A stretch of 64,000 nucleotides of DNA from Terrabacter tumescens (GCF_014646815.1 NZ_BMNZ01000012.1:1-64000), one strand, 5' to 3'. Positions 18,149 through 27,347 are shown, numbered from the stretch's first letter. The notes: generated from the letters alone by a model not told the origin. Program-made: numbers and translations.

Positions 18149-19351
18149 TCATCCAACAGGGACGACGATGTTGGAGCCCTTCGATGTCCCCGTCCCCACG
18201 GACGATCCGACGGGTAAGAGGCCAGATGTGAACCAGCCCCAGATGCACTTGGACGAGCACACGTTCAACTCGTCTTTGTAAACGGCGTAGGTACCGCCGG
18301 ACGGCAGGCTCGAGTAGCCAGCTAGGAAGAACGACGCGACGCCGTCCAGCTGGTAGACGCCGCTCGTCCCGGATCCAGTATCGGAAATGGCGATGGGAAT
18401 GAAGACCTCGCGCCCCACCCATTGGTTGAGGTTGCTCGCGGTCTTGCAGCCGTTTGGTACCGCTGCACCGGTCTCGCCGTTGACTGTTGCGTCTGCGGCG
18501 ATGGACGCGACGCAGTCCGTCTCCGAAAGCCAGCCGAAACCGCCTGGATAGTACTCACCGTTGGCCTTGCGGCAGGCGGGATCCACGTTGTTGGCGTCAG
18601 CGTGAGCTTGGATCCCAACAACGTATCCGCCTGTCTTGATTACGGTAGGCAACAATGTCGTTGAGGTGCCCGGGGCTGGCGAGTACGGCGGGCCGGGCGC
18701 GTACTTGGTGCCGTTCGCCGTCATCTTGAGCCACTCGCAGTTGCCCACGACAAGGGGGAGTGTGTTTCCGGTGCTGGAAGGAGGGCCCCAAGCCGCGCGT
18801 GCGCAAGATGAGACAGTGGTGCCGGACGAACCTCCGCCAACGAGAGCTTGAGCGAACGGGGTCAAAACAGTGCTGCCCGAACTTGTCTGAGTGCGCGTCC
18901 TAACCTCGACATACTTGATCGCAGCGTTGAAGCCGGTCGGGAGAGGATTGCACTTTCCGAGGTTCCCGGCATCCGCAGCGGCCGGCGCGCAGGTGTCGGT
19001 GAAGCCTGCAACGTTCGCGGCGCAGATGCTTGCGATCGAGCTCAGGCCATCCTTCGCATTGAAGTTCGCCAACGGTTTCACCGCGGTCGCCGCAGGGTTG
19101 TAAGAACTGGCTGAGTCTGCCGCACAGCTGGCGTTGCCGCTTTCAGCGCACATGGCCGCCAAGGCCATCGCAGCTGCGTCTGCACCATTCTGCAATTGCC
19201 GACGCTCTGACATGATCTGGCCGATATCTACACTGATCGCCAACGATCCCATGACCACGCCGGCCGCCACGAGCACACTGACGATGACCGCTACGGCACC
19301 GTGCTCACGAACGTTGCGTCCGTGACTGGCATTTGGCCCTACCCACCGCAT
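18149..19351 (-). CDS. tadG: TadG-like pseudopilin/pilus-associated protein without VWA domain
   Basis: About 400 aa. The N-terminus has the TadG membrane segment and helix (GAVAVIVSVLVAAGVVMGSL, then DIGQIMSERRQLQNGADAAA), the hallmark of the Tad domain. The rest is predicted extracellular and carries about a dozen Cys, several near one another (CAESGNASC, CSSKC), suggesting disulfides. Many TadG proteins end in a VWA domain; none is visible here, while one is fused to TadB instead. ATG 19351 overlaps the tadE end by 13 nt and has AGGAG at 7-nt spacing. Confidence 0.8.
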   Translation of the reverse strand: MRWVGPNASHGRNVREHGAVAVIVSVLVAAGVVMGSLAISVDIGQIMSERRQLQNGADAAAMALAAMCAESGNASCAADSASSYNPAATAVKPLANFNAKDGLSSIASICAANVAGFTDTCAPAAADAGNLGKCNPLPTGFNAAIKYVEVRTRTQTSSGSTVLTPFAQALVGGGSSGTTVSSCARAAWGPPSSTGNTLPLVVGNCEWLKMTANGTKYAPGPPYSPAPGTSTTLLPTVIKTGGYVVGIQAHADANNVDPACRKANGEYYPGGFGWLSETDCVASIAADATVNGETGAAVPNGCKTASNLNQWVGREVFIPIAISDTGSGTSGVYQLDGVASFFLAGYSSLPSGGTYAVYKDELNVCSSKCIWGWFTSGLLPVGSSVGTGTSKGSNIVVPVG

Positions 19352-19746
19352 CGCATGACTCCTGTCGCCGAGACCGGGCCTGAAAGAGACCAGTTGCCTC
19401 CGACAAGCCGGATCGCCGGGCCCATGACGATCCAGTTGAATGGCGCGGTTACGGTGACCGAGGCATTCGTAGTGGCACCCGAGGCACAAGTGACGACGCC
19501 CGGCACCGCCGCCCCGGGCACCCCGGCAGCCCCGGCCAGGGCGCGCTGCGTGATCGCCGTCATGTCAGCTGCGGACGGGTTCATAAGCACGACGGCAGCA
19601 CGTACACCTTCACGCGATGCGTTCGTGACCTGAATCTGGGTGAAGAAGTACCGACCGAAGTCGACGATCCCTGCGATGACGAGGAACAGCACAGGAAGGA
19701 CGATCGCGAACTCCACGGCGGATGCGCCGCGATCAGTTCTGGCCAT
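19339..19746 (-). CDS. tadE: TadE-like pseudopilin
   Basis: 135 aa. It begins with the TadE signature RGASAVEFAIVLPVLFLVIA, including the Glu at position 5 of the mature hydrophobic helix, then FGRYFFTQIQVTNASREGVR. TadE is a minor pseudopilin processed by the prepilin peptidase. No peptidase gene (tadV) is in the window. The last codons overlap the start of tadG. Confidence 0.9.
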   Translation of the reverse strand: MARTDRGASAVEFAIVLPVLFLVIAGIVDFGRYFFTQIQVTNASREGVRAAVVLMNPSAADMTAITQRALAGAAGVPGAAVPGVVTCASGATTNASVTVTAPFNWIVMGPAIRLVGGNWSLSGPVSATGVMRCGG

Positions 19747-19816
19747 GCCGGATCGCCCTCCCCAAAAGTTGTGCAGTGTCGCCCAGCGCCCCCCGGCGTG
19801 GACGTCCTACGAAGTA

Positions 19817-19987
19817 TCAGACCTGGGACGCGACGTTGTTGAACGTCGTGGACAGGTTGTTGCCGAGCAGGGTGACGGCAGCGATGATCACGACCGCGAT
19901 CAAGGCAACCATCAGGCCGTACTCGACGGCGGTAGCGCCGCGCTCGGATGCGAGGCGACTCTGGATCTTGGCAACGAGCTTGGTCAT
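19817..19987 (-). CDS. flp: Flp-family major pilin 2
   Basis: 56 aa. It has the class III signal and Flp helix: RLASERGATAVEYGLMVALI, with the Gly-Ala cleavage region, Glu at +5 and Tyr at +6 of the mature protein. The ribosome-binding site GGGAGAAG lies 6 nt before ATG 19987. It differs from the neighbouring pilin mainly in the first 18 residues and near the C-terminus (NNLSTTFNNVASQV versus NKLSTTFNNVAAQV). Confidence 0.93.
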   Translation of the reverse strand: MTKLVAKIQSRLASERGATAVEYGLMVALIAVVIIAAVTLLGNNLSTTFNNVASQV

Positions 19988-20111
19988 GTCAACTTCTCCC
20001 TGGTGATGAGGCACTACGCCCGAACTGTGTGAGTTGGAGCTCGTAGGACCCCTCCACGAGCGAGTCACGGGTGCGAAGCCGTACCCCCGGCCTCGCACCC
20101 GTGGTGCGTGC

Positions 20112-20294
20112 TCAGACCTGCGCGGCGACGTTGTTGAACGTCGTCGAGAGCTTGTTGCCGAGCAGGGTGACGGCAGCGATGATCACGACAGCGATCAGGG
20201 CAACCATCAGGCCGTACTCCACGGCGGTCGCGCCACGCTCGCGGTCGAGCATGGTCTGGACCTTGGTCTGGACCTTGGCAGCAATCTTGGTCAT
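20112..20294 (-). CDS. flp: Flp-family major pilin 1
   Basis: 60 aa with the same Flp core (DRERGATAVEYGLMVALIAV). ATG 20294 has a GGGAGGAA ribosome-binding site. It is the first gene of the tad operon and lies 124 nt upstream of its near-duplicate. At the DNA level the two pilin genes differ at only scattered positions over the last 120 bp, so the duplication is recent or maintained by gene conversion. Confidence 0.93.
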   Translation of the reverse strand: MTKIAAKVQTKVQTMLDRERGATAVEYGLMVALIAVVIIAAVTLLGNKLSTTFNNVAAQV

Positions 20295-20351
20295 GGTGAA
20301 GGGTTCCTCCCAGTGATGCAGGGCCACCCGAATGTGCCCCCCGCTGAGGGA

Positions 20352-20378
20352 AGATTAGGTGCCGCGACACACCGTGTC
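20352..20378 (-). promoter_or_regulatory. Possible promoter/operator region of the tad operon
   Basis: On the minus strand TAATCT (20357-20352) could be the -10 box, giving a leader of about 57 nt before the first pilin. A small inverted repeat GACAC-ACC-GTGTC (20366-20378) lies where a regulator or the -35 region would be. No good -35 consensus is seen. Confidence 0.3.
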
Positions 20379-20510
20379 CTGAAAATGCTTGAACTTCACA
20401 ACACCTTCCCAAAGTGCGCGTTTCGGACCGCCCTCAGTGAGAGCGTTGCAACGAGGGATCCATCTCGGTCGGGGTCAGGTCAGAGCACATCAAGAGAGCA
20501 GGGGCGAGTC

Positions 20511-21893
20511 GTGGCAGCAGCGGGCATCGAAGCGGGAAGCCGCAAGGCTTGGCCGCCGGGATCCGCGGTCGTGGCCGGCGTGCTGACCGTCGTGGCCGTG
20601 CTCGCCAGCGCCATCACTGTCGTCGGATCAGACGCTCTATGGCTGTCCGCCATGGGTGATCACATTCGACGACGTGGATCGATCCCGACTGGAATCCCTT
20701 TTGCGGCGGCGCCTTCCACCAACTGGGTCAATACGACGGTCCTCGGCCAGATGACGTTCTCCGTGATCCACGCAGCCGGCAGCCTTGGCCCCGTCGTGGC
20801 GCAGATCGTGGCGGTGACAGTCACTCTCGCCATCCTGGCGGCCGACGCGACATGGCGACGAGCCACGCCAGTGGCGACGGCAGCCGTGATCGTCGCGGTG
20901 TCGCTCGGAGCCGTCACCGCCCTGTTCATTGCCCGTGCGCAGTTGCTCTCTCTCGTCCCTTACGCCCTCCTCTTGGTCCTCATCCGTCGTCAGCACGACC
21001 GTCCGACGAACGCCATCTGGTGGGCGGTGCCCCTAGTCGCCTTCTGGGGAAACCTGCACGGCGCCGTGCTGGCCGGGGTCGCAGTGCTCGGTTGCTACCT
21101 GACCGTGTCCCGACTCCGCATGTCACCCAGGACGGCGGTCGGCGTAGGAGTCGCGTCCTTGGCGGCAATCTGCCTCAATCCGGGACTGCTCGACGCTCCC
21201 CGCTACTACCTCGGCGTCCTCGGTGGCGCCGCCACGAGCGACGACTCCGGGATGTGGAGTCGTCTGAGCCTGGCCAACCCGTTCGACGTGCTGCTTCTCA
21301 TCTCCGCCACAGCCCTCGCGGTGCTCGCCCTGGGTCGCCGGCTCCCCTGGTGGGAGTACGCCGCCGCACTGGGCCTCGTCGTCGCAACGCTGTCGTCCGC
21401 GCGACACGGCATCTGGCTCTTGCTCTTCCTCGCGGTGCCGGCCGCCACCCGGGTGAGAACGCCCTTCAAGGACCCGCAGCCGCCGCCGGCTCGGTCGCGA
21501 TGGACCCTGATGGTCCTTCCCGTAGTCGGACTCCTGGGCGCAGCCGCCCTCCTGGCGGCACGCGCTCCGTCATTCCGTGCCGCGGACATGGAAGCGGCGA
21601 GGATCACCGAGATGTCCGCCGGCCGTACCGTGCTGGCCCCGGAACCACTGGCGGAGTCCCTGGCGGTGGCCGGCGCCCGGGTGTGGGCAAGCAACCCGCT
21701 GGACGCCTTCGCGCATGCCGACCAGACGGCATACCTCGCCTTCATGGCCGGCGACTCCCAGGGAGCGGCACGCGGGCTCGCCGCTTCCGATGTCGTCGTC
21801 GCCTTGCCGGGGTCGCCCCAGGAGGAGGTGGCGCGCTCGGCCGGCTTCAGGTCCGCGACCGTCGTCGGGGCTTACCACTTGCTCACACGCTAG
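20511..21893 (+). CDS. Polytopic membrane protein, GT-C-like (divergent paralogue 3)
   Basis: About 460 aa with about ten hydrophobic segments and a C-terminal soluble domain of about 110 residues. The first loop (SDALWLSAMGDHIRRRGSIP then NWVNTTVLGQM) and the layout match the paralogues at 6702-8198 and 10405-11832, but the Asp-Pro-Asp motif is replaced by SDALW. GTG 20511 is preceded by AGGGG at 6-nt spacing. It is divergent from the pilin genes and abuts the convergent PIG-V-like gene end to end (21893/21894). Function not known; a transferase for exported glycans is a guess. Confidence 0.65.
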   Translation: MAAAGIEAGSRKAWPPGSAVVAGVLTVVAVLASAITVVGSDALWLSAMGDHIRRRGSIPTGIPFAAAPSTNWVNTTVLGQMTFSVIHAAGSLGPVVAQIVAVTVTLAILAADATWRRATPVATAAVIVAVSLGAVTALFIARAQLLSLVPYALLLVLIRRQHDRPTNAIWWAVPLVAFWGNLHGAVLAGVAVLGCYLTVSRLRMSPRTAVGVGVASLAAICLNPGLLDAPRYYLGVLGGAATSDDSGMWSRLSLANPFDVLLLISATALAVLALGRRLPWWEYAAALGLVVATLSSARHGIWLLLFLAVPAATRVRTPFKDPQPPPARSRWTLMVLPVVGLLGAAALLAARAPSFRAADMEAARITEMSAGRTVLAPEPLAESLAVAGARVWASNPLDAFAHADQTAYLAFMAGDSQGAARGLAASDVVVALPGSPQEEVARSAGFRSATVVGAYHLLTR

Positions 21894-23177
21894 TCAGGGC
21901 GCGGGCCGCAGCTCGGTCGTCCACACGACGATGATGTTCGCGGCATACCAACGCTGGCACAGCAGCAGGACCACCAGAACGACCGCGACCCAGGCAAGAG
22001 CGCGCCTCGTCGGCTGACGTGGCGTCCCGGCCAAGAGCACTGGCAGGGTAGGCGTCAACAACAGGTAGCGCAGGACAGCCGGAAGGATCGGTGTGGTCGC
22101 CATGAGAAACGCCGGATATGCGACTGACCACGTTCGGAGCTCTGGAGACCATGCTCTCGCCGTGCGGCCCATCATGATGAGGGCGAGAAGCACAAGGAAG
22201 ATCGCAATCAGGACAGGTCCGAGCGGGCCAAAGAGTCTGTAAGCCTCCTCGAACCAGCCCAAGTAGAAGCTTCTGTAGCCGACACTCCTGGCCGTCCCGG
22301 CCTCCATGCCGATGAAGGCTGAGGCGACGAGCATCCACGAGAAGAGACCGAAGACGCTCATCACTCCGACCAGCGCCAGCGACGCAGCCTCCGTTGGCTT
22401 GGCACGCCAGAAGCCACCCTCCGACCGGTATCGCAGGTAGCCGTGAACGACCACCACGAGAAGGAAGGGCAGGGTGACGAGGCGAGTCATCGACAGCGCG
22501 AGCACAGCAGCCGTGGCCCACAGATAGTGGCGATCCACCATGAAGTTCAGGGCGGCCATGAGGAAGAGCAGCGCGAGCGCCTCGCTGTATCCGATCTGCA
22601 GCAGTGGGGCGCTGATGAAGAACGATGAGAAGAGGACCGTGACGCCGGCGAGGAAGGGTCCGCCGGTGCGGATCACGAGGCGGTACATGAGCACCATGGC
22701 ACTCGCGCCCGCCAGACAGCTCACGATCGTCGCCGCCACGGGGAACGACAGCGACGTCACGATCATCACGAGCCGCACGATCATGGGGTAGGCGGGCGGG
22801 AACGCCCACGTCCACAGGGTATTACGTGTGTCAGCTGCGCTCCCGCCGGGGGCGGGCAGCTCATAGCCGTCCGTCGCGATCCGCCGGTACCACTGGGCGT
22901 CCCAGTTGGAGACGATGCCCGAGTAGCCGGGGTCGGACGGGGTCGGCTCGTACACGTAGTAGTCGAGGCGGGTCCGGGTAAGCGCTACCTGGTCCTCGGC
23001 CGCCATGGCCAGGAACACGGCGTCAACGATCCGAGATGTCGCGAAGATGGCCAGCGGCACCCACCACCGCCCGAGCCAGGCGCGCACCCCATCGACGAGG
23101 CGTCGCGCCGGTGCAGAGGCCTCCGCACGGGTCGGATCCTCGGGTCGCGTCAGCTGCGACTGTCGTTCATCGCGCAT
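21894..23177 (-). CDS. PIG-V-like mannosyltransferase family membrane protein
   Basis: About 427 aa. After a polar N-terminus and the first membrane segment, a large extracytoplasmic loop carries SNWDAQWYRRIATDGY, the Trp-Asp...Trp-Tyr motif of PIG-V-type GT-C mannosyltransferases, then TWAFPPAYPMIVRLVM and about nine more segments. Bacterial PIG-V homologues transfer mannose from polyprenyl-phosphomannose to lipids or polymers. ATG 23177 has AGGGGA at 6-nt spacing. A homologue lies at 34338-35636. The neighbouring GT2 gene, divergently oriented, could supply the polyprenyl-mannose donor. Confidence 0.8.
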   Translation of the reverse strand: MRDERQSQLTRPEDPTRAEASAPARRLVDGVRAWLGRWWVPLAIFATSRIVDAVFLAMAAEDQVALTRTRLDYYVYEPTPSDPGYSGIVSNWDAQWYRRIATDGYELPAPGGSAADTRNTLWTWAFPPAYPMIVRLVMIVTSLSFPVAATIVSCLAGASAMVLMYRLVIRTGGPFLAGVTVLFSSFFISAPLLQIGYSEALALLFLMAALNFMVDRHYLWATAAVLALSMTRLVTLPFLLVVVVHGYLRYRSEGGFWRAKPTEAASLALVGVMSVFGLFSWMLVASAFIGMEAGTARSVGYRSFYLGWFEEAYRLFGPLGPVLIAIFLVLLALIMMGRTARAWSPELRTWSVAYPAFLMATTPILPAVLRYLLLTPTLPVLLAGTPRQPTRRALAWVAVVLVVLLLCQRWYAANIIVVWTTELRPAP

Positions 23178-23316
23178 GTGGTCCCCTCCGACGAGCGCGT
23201 ACTCGAGCCTCGCGATGGCCATGGCTCGGTGCCAGCCGGAGACGCCGTGAGCCTAGGCGATACGGGTCACATCGGCAGGTCTTTGCACATCCCTGACCCA
23301 TTGCGTGTCACGGATA

Positions 23317-23333
23317 TGTCCGTTTGCCGGACA
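23317..23333. promoter_or_regulatory. Small inverted repeat upstream of the GT2 gene
   Basis: TGTCCG (23317-23322) and CGGACA (23328-23333) with a 5-nt centre, in the 230-bp divergent region between the PIG-V-like gene and the GT2 gene. It is a possible operator, supported only by symmetry and position. Confidence 0.25.
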
Positions 23334-23407
23334 CGGAGTAGAGGGCCGGTGCACCATGAGCGCGGACGGATCCGCCGGGGGCGGCGCACACGACCAACGG
23401 GGTAGGG

Positions 23408-24166
23408 ATGACACAACAGACACAGGGAGGCGGCGGGCCGACGGCTGAGCCGCGAGTCCTCGTCGTCATGCCCGCCTTCAACGAGGCCGAATGCATCGCG
23501 GCGGTGCTGACCGAGGTCCTCGACGCCCTCCCGGCAGCGGACGTCCTCGTCGTTGACGACGGCTCGGTGGATGCCACGGCCGCCATCGCTCGACGCTTCC
23601 CCGTGAAGGTAGCGCGCCACCCCTTCAACATGGGCGTCGGGGGCGCCATGCGCACCGGCTTCCGGTACGCCTCCGCGAACGCCTACGACGTCGTCGTCCA
23701 GATCGACGCGGACGGTCAGCACGTCGCATCCCAGGCACAAGAACTCATTGATGCCACGTCTCAGGTCGACATCGTCATCGGCAGCCGCTTCAGTTCAGGT
23801 GCCGGCTACGACGTCCACCGGATGCGGGGCACCTCGATGCGCCTCGTCGCCGGGCTCATGAGCCTCGTCGTCGGCAACACGCTCACCGACTCGACGTCGG
23901 GCTTCCGTGCCTTCTCCAGGGCCGCTGTCGAGCTGTTCGCCCACCACTACCCATGCGAGTACCTCGGCGACACAGTCGAGTCCCTCGTCCTCGCACGTCG
24001 GTCCGGCCTTCGGGTCGGAGAGGTCGGCGTCGTCATGCGTCAGCGCGCCGGCGGTCGACCGAGCCAGGGAACGGTCTCCTCGATCGGCTACGCCGGCCGC
24101 GCGGTGGCGACCGTCTTCCTCGGCATGGTTCGCGCCAAGCCGGTCACGGGCGGCGTGCTGCAGTGA
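23408..24166 (+). CDS. Family 2 glycosyltransferase (polyprenyl-phosphate sugar synthase-like)
   Basis: 252 aa. A GT-A fold with VLVVMPAFNEAECIAAVL, the Asp pair VVDDGSVDAT, QIDADGQHV and the acceptor-side region LGDTVESLVLARRSG. This arrangement resembles dolichyl/polyprenyl-phosphate mannose or glucose synthases, which charge lipid carriers on the cytoplasmic face. It has no membrane segments and overlaps a DUF2304 gene by 4 nt; that pairing is common in bacterial surface-polysaccharide loci. Confidence 0.85.
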   Translation: MTQQTQGGGGPTAEPRVLVVMPAFNEAECIAAVLTEVLDALPAADVLVVDDGSVDATAAIARRFPVKVARHPFNMGVGGAMRTGFRYASANAYDVVVQIDADGQHVASQAQELIDATSQVDIVIGSRFSSGAGYDVHRMRGTSMRLVAGLMSLVVGNTLTDSTSGFRAFSRAAVELFAHHYPCEYLGDTVESLVLARRSGLRVGEVGVVMRQRAGGRPSQGTVSSIGYAGRAVATVFLGMVRAKPVTGGVLQ

Positions 24167-24543
24167 CAGGCGGATTCGGTCTCGCGCTCGCGGGGGCATC
24201 ACTGGTCGTCCTCACCATCTTCGAGATGGTCAGGCGTCGCTACATCCGAGGACGTTTCGCGGTGACCTGGACGATCGTCGGCGTCATCACGGCGCTGATG
24301 GCGCTAGCCCCCGGTGCTCTCGACTGGGCGGCCCAGGTGACCGGGGTCGCCGTGCCCCTCAACCTGCTCTTCTTCATCGGCTTCCTCGGCCTGCTGCTCA
24401 TCCTCATCCAGCTCACCGCAGAGATGGGGCGCCTCGAGAAGCGGTTGCTCCGCGTCGCCGAGGAGGCCGCTCTGCTGCGCCTCGACACCGAGACTCGGGG
24501 TGTGTCGAATCAGACCGAGGCGAAGACGTTGAAGAGCGACTGA
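24163..24543 (+). CDS. DUF2304 small membrane protein
   Basis: 126 aa with three hydrophobic segments and a C-terminal amphipathic, Glu/Leu-rich stretch (AEMGRLEKRLLRVAEEAALL). The motif RGRFAVTWTIVGV fits DUF2304. These proteins usually sit next to GT2 lipid-carrier glycosyltransferases and may anchor them to the membrane. GTG 24163 overlaps the GT2 stop. Confidence 0.8.
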   Translation: MTGGFGLALAGASLVVLTIFEMVRRRYIRGRFAVTWTIVGVITALMALAPGALDWAAQVTGVAVPLNLLFFIGFLGLLLILIQLTAEMGRLEKRLLRVAEEAALLRLDTETRGVSNQTEAKTLKSD

Positions 24544-24547
24544 GGCG

Positions 24548-24576
24548 ATTCGACTGGCCCACCATGCCGGTCGAAT
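24548..24576. terminator. Bidirectional terminator between convergent genes
   Basis: ATTCGACTGGC (24548-24558) pairs with GCCGGTCGAAT (24566-24576) with one G-T wobble and a 7-nt loop. It lies between the DUF2304 stop and the fcl stop. Confidence 0.65.
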
Positions 24577-24587
24577 GGTCGAGATGA

Positions 24588-25550
24588 TCAGCGGCGCGCG
24601 GAGTCCCGGTGAGCGGCATACCAGTCGTAGGCCCGCTCCACGCCGGCGCGCAGCTCGACGCCAGGTCGCCACCCCAGCGCCTGCAGTCGAGACACGTCGA
24701 GCAGCTTGCGAGGGGTGCCGTCCGGCTTGGAGGCATCCCATTCGACTGCGCCTGTATACCCGGCAACCTGTGCGACCAGGTCGGACAGCTCGCGGATCGT
24801 GAGGTCCTTCCCGGTGCCGATGTTGATCGGGGCTGGGTCGTCATAGTTCTCGAGGACGTGCAGCACGGCCGAAGCGAGGTCATCCACATGGAGGAACTCA
24901 CGACGAGGGGCCCCCGTACCCCAGTTGGTCACGGTCGAGGCACCTGTGCGGACGGCATCGTCGAAGCGACGGATCAGGGCAGCGAGCACATGGGACGAGT
25001 CGACGTCGAAGTTGTCGCCCGGACCGTAGAGGTTCGTGGGCATGGCACTGATCCAGCGTCTGGCGTACTGGCGTCGCATCGCCTGGACGTGCATGACACC
25101 GGCGATCTTCGCGATGGCGTAGGCATCGTTGGTCGGTTCGAGAAGCCCAGTCAGGAGCGAGGACTCCTTGATCGGCTGCTCGGCAAACTTCGGATAGATG
25201 CACGAGGAGCCAAGCAGGAGAAGGCGATCCACGTCGTATGCGTGAGCGGCATCGAGCACGTTGACCTGGATGCGGACGTTGTCGGAGAGGAATTCGACCG
25301 GCCGGGTGCTGTTGGCCAGGATGCCACCGACGCGCGCGGCCGCCATGACCACATAGCGGGGCCGCTCCTTGTCGAAGAAGGCGAACACGTCGTCGCGTTC
25401 GCGAAGGTCCAGGTCCGACGAGGGACGCCCGACGAGGTTCGTGAAGCCCGCGCCGTCGAGGTGACGCCAGACCGCACCGCCAGCGAGGCCGCGATGTCCT
25501 GCAACGTAGAAGGGGGCGCTCCTGTCGAGAGAGATCAGAGCCGAAGTCAC
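24588..25550 (-). CDS. fcl: GDP-L-fucose synthase-like epimerase/reductase (Fcl/WcaG or ColC-like)
   Basis: 320 aa. It is an SDR-fold enzyme close to Fcl: AGHRGLAGGAVWRHL (NADPH loop), AAARVGGILANSTRP, LGSSCIYPKFAEQPIKE, the Tyr-x3-Lys pair in DAYAIAKIAG, MPTNLYGPGDNF, and SKPDGTPRKLLDVSRLQALG. Fcl carries out 3,5-epimerisation and 4-reduction of GDP-4-keto-6-deoxymannose to GDP-L-fucose. ColC, its counterpart in colitose synthesis, is related, and since a ColD-like gene lies at 29600-30907 this enzyme could act on the 3-deoxy intermediate instead. GTG 25550 overlaps the preceding stop. Confidence 0.88.
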   Translation of the reverse strand: MTSALISLDRSAPFYVAGHRGLAGGAVWRHLDGAGFTNLVGRPSSDLDLRERDDVFAFFDKERPRYVVMAAARVGGILANSTRPVEFLSDNVRIQVNVLDAAHAYDVDRLLLLGSSCIYPKFAEQPIKESSLLTGLLEPTNDAYAIAKIAGVMHVQAMRRQYARRWISAMPTNLYGPGDNFDVDSSHVLAALIRRFDDAVRTGASTVTNWGTGAPRREFLHVDDLASAVLHVLENYDDPAPINIGTGKDLTIRELSDLVAQVAGYTGAVEWDASKPDGTPRKLLDVSRLQALGWRPGVELRAGVERAYDWYAAHRDSARR

Positions 25551-26335
25551 GTGCGCCGCCTCTTGCGGGCGCGGCGTGAAAGCTGGTCGGACACGACGTT
25601 GATGGCAACTCGAACAGGCCGCTCCCACAGCACTGCCAACGGCCTGACTGCGGACGGCAGGTGCCGCCGTCGGACGCTGTCGCCCTCCGTGATGGACAGA
25701 TCACGGTTCGCGACAGTGAGTGCGTCCGGATGCCATCGATACTTCGCGATCCGGCTTCGCGTCGTGACGTAGCGGCCCTGTCCGCGCAGTCGGAGGAACA
25801 TGTCGAGGTCCATGACGAACCTCAGGCTCTCGTCGTATGGCCCGACGACGTTCATGGCAGACAGCCTGGTGAGGGATGCCGGCTGCGGGATGAGGTCCGG
25901 GCCCCACGCGAGCACGCGCCGCGCCCACTTGCCGGCGCTGCTCACGGCAAAGATCTCTCCACGGTCGTCCATGTAGTCGCAGGCACCGAACGCCACAACT
26001 GCTCCGTGGTCGGACTCGAGGAGATCCACCAGAGTTCGCAGGCCGTAAGGGTGCAGCTCGTCGTCGTCACCGATCCACGAGAAGTACGCCTCGCCGTCCG
26101 CCTGGGCGATGCCGACGTTGACCGCGGCTGACAAGCCTCGCTTCGGATCGTCAACGACGACAGCGCCATGCTCCTCTGCGATGCGACGTGCATCCTGAGC
26201 CCCAGGGGGCACGACGACGACCAGGCGTACGTCGACTCCCTCTTGTTTGCGGATACTCGCGAGAGCCGGTCCGAGGGTGTCGATGCGCTCACCGAGGGTC
26301 GGAACCACCGCGAGCACGGCGCCGCGATCAGTCAT
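25547..26335 (-). CDS. Family 2 glycosyltransferase
   Basis: 262 aa. The GT-A features are [38 protein letters not shown], the DXD-type motif [14 protein letters not shown] and a later [15 protein letters not shown]. It lies between gmd and fcl with 8-nt and 4-nt overlaps, so it likely transfers the deoxysugar made by this cluster onto a surface glycan. ATG 26335 is chosen because it starts the conserved domain immediately. Confidence 0.85.
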   Translation of the reverse strand: MTDRGAVLAVVPTLGERIDTLGPALASIRKQEGVDVRLVVVVPPGAQDARRIAEEHGAVVVDDPKRGLSAAVNVGIAQADGEAYFSWIGDDDELHPYGLRTLVDLLESDHGAVVAFGACDYMDDRGEIFAVSSAGKWARRVLAWGPDLIPQPASLTRLSAMNVVGPYDESLRFVMDLDMFLRLRGQGRYVTTRSRIAKYRWHPDALTVANRDLSITEGDSVRRRHLPSAVRPLAVLWERPVRVAINVVSDQLSRRARKRRRT

Positions 26336-27347
26336 GAGCCCAAGCCCGATGCACCCATGGGGAGCCTTCGGTCTCAAGTGCCTTGAGGTCGGCATCGACC
26401 ATGATCCGAGCAAGATCCGGCGTATGGACCTCGGCCTGCCAACCCAAGGCAGACTTGGCGACGGACGAGTCGCCGATGAGCGCATCCACCTCCGTCGGCC
26501 TGAGGTAGCGCTCGTCGAATCGAACGTGCTTCTCCCAGTCGAGGCTCGCGTGATCGAAGGCGAACTGGACGAAGTCGCGCACCGAGTAGGCGCTGCCTGT
26601 GGCGACGACGTAGTCGCGCGGATCGTCCTGCTGGAGCATCAACCACATCGCCTCGACGAACTCCGGCGCGTAACCCCAGTCGCGGACGGCGTCGAGGTTA
26701 CCAAGGTAGAGCTCGGTCTCGAGGCCTGCCTTGATGCGAGCGACCGACCGAGTGATCTTTCGGGTCACGAAGGTCTCGCCCCGACGCGGGCTCTCGTGGT
26801 TGAAGAGGATGCCGTTCACCGCAAAGAGGCCGTAGGCCTCTCGGTAGTTACGAGCGACCCAGTAGCTGTAGACCTTGGCGGCACCGTAGGGGCTACGCGG
26901 GTAGAACGGCGTCTCTTCGTTCTGCGGCGGCGCTGCCGCCCCGAACATCTCGGAGCTCGATGCCTGGTAGAAGCGACACTGCAGACCAATCATGCGGATC
27001 GCCTCGAGCAAGCGGATCGTGCCCAGCCCGGTGGTGTCGCCGGTGTACTCCGGCTCGTCGAAGCTGACCCTCACGTGCGACTGGGCTGCGAGGTGGTAGA
27101 CCTCGTCCGGTCGCACTTGAGCGAGGAGCGTGACCAGTCGAGACCCATCTGTGATGTCCCCGTAGTGGAGGAATAGCTTGGCCTCGGACTCGTGCGGATC
27201 GACGTAGAGATGGTCGATGCGGGTCGTGTTGAAGGTGGATGCCCGCCTGATCAGGCCGTGGACCTCGTAGCCCTTGGCCAGCAGGAACTCCGCGAGGTAC
27301 GAGCCGTCCTGCCCGGTGATGCCGGTGATCAGGGCACGTTTCGTCAC
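26328..27347 (-). CDS. gmd: GDP-mannose 4,6-dehydratase
   Basis: 339 aa, full length for Gmd. NADP loop [62 protein letters not shown], the catalytic Tyr-x3-Lys in [35 protein letters not shown] and [14 protein letters not shown]. It converts GDP-D-mannose to GDP-4-keto-6-deoxy-D-mannose, the shared substrate of the Fcl, RMD and ColD enzymes encoded beside it. GTG 27347 has GAAGGAAG upstream. The 99-nt leader includes a hairpin and a TAGCAT -10-like box. Confidence 0.96.
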   Translation of the reverse strand: MTKRALITGITGQDGSYLAEFLLAKGYEVHGLIRRASTFNTTRIDHLYVDPHESEAKLFLHYGDITDGSRLVTLLAQVRPDEVYHLAAQSHVRVSFDEPEYTGDTTGLGTIRLLEAIRMIGLQCRFYQASSSEMFGAAAPPQNEETPFYPRSPYGAAKVYSYWVARNYREAYGLFAVNGILFNHESPRRGETFVTRKITRSVARIKAGLETELYLGNLDAVRDWGYAPEFVEAMWLMLQQDDPRDYVVATGSAYSVRDFVQFAFDHASLDWEKHVRFDERYLRPTEVDALIGDSSVAKSALGWQAEVHTPDLARIMVDADLKALETEGSPWVHRAWAHD

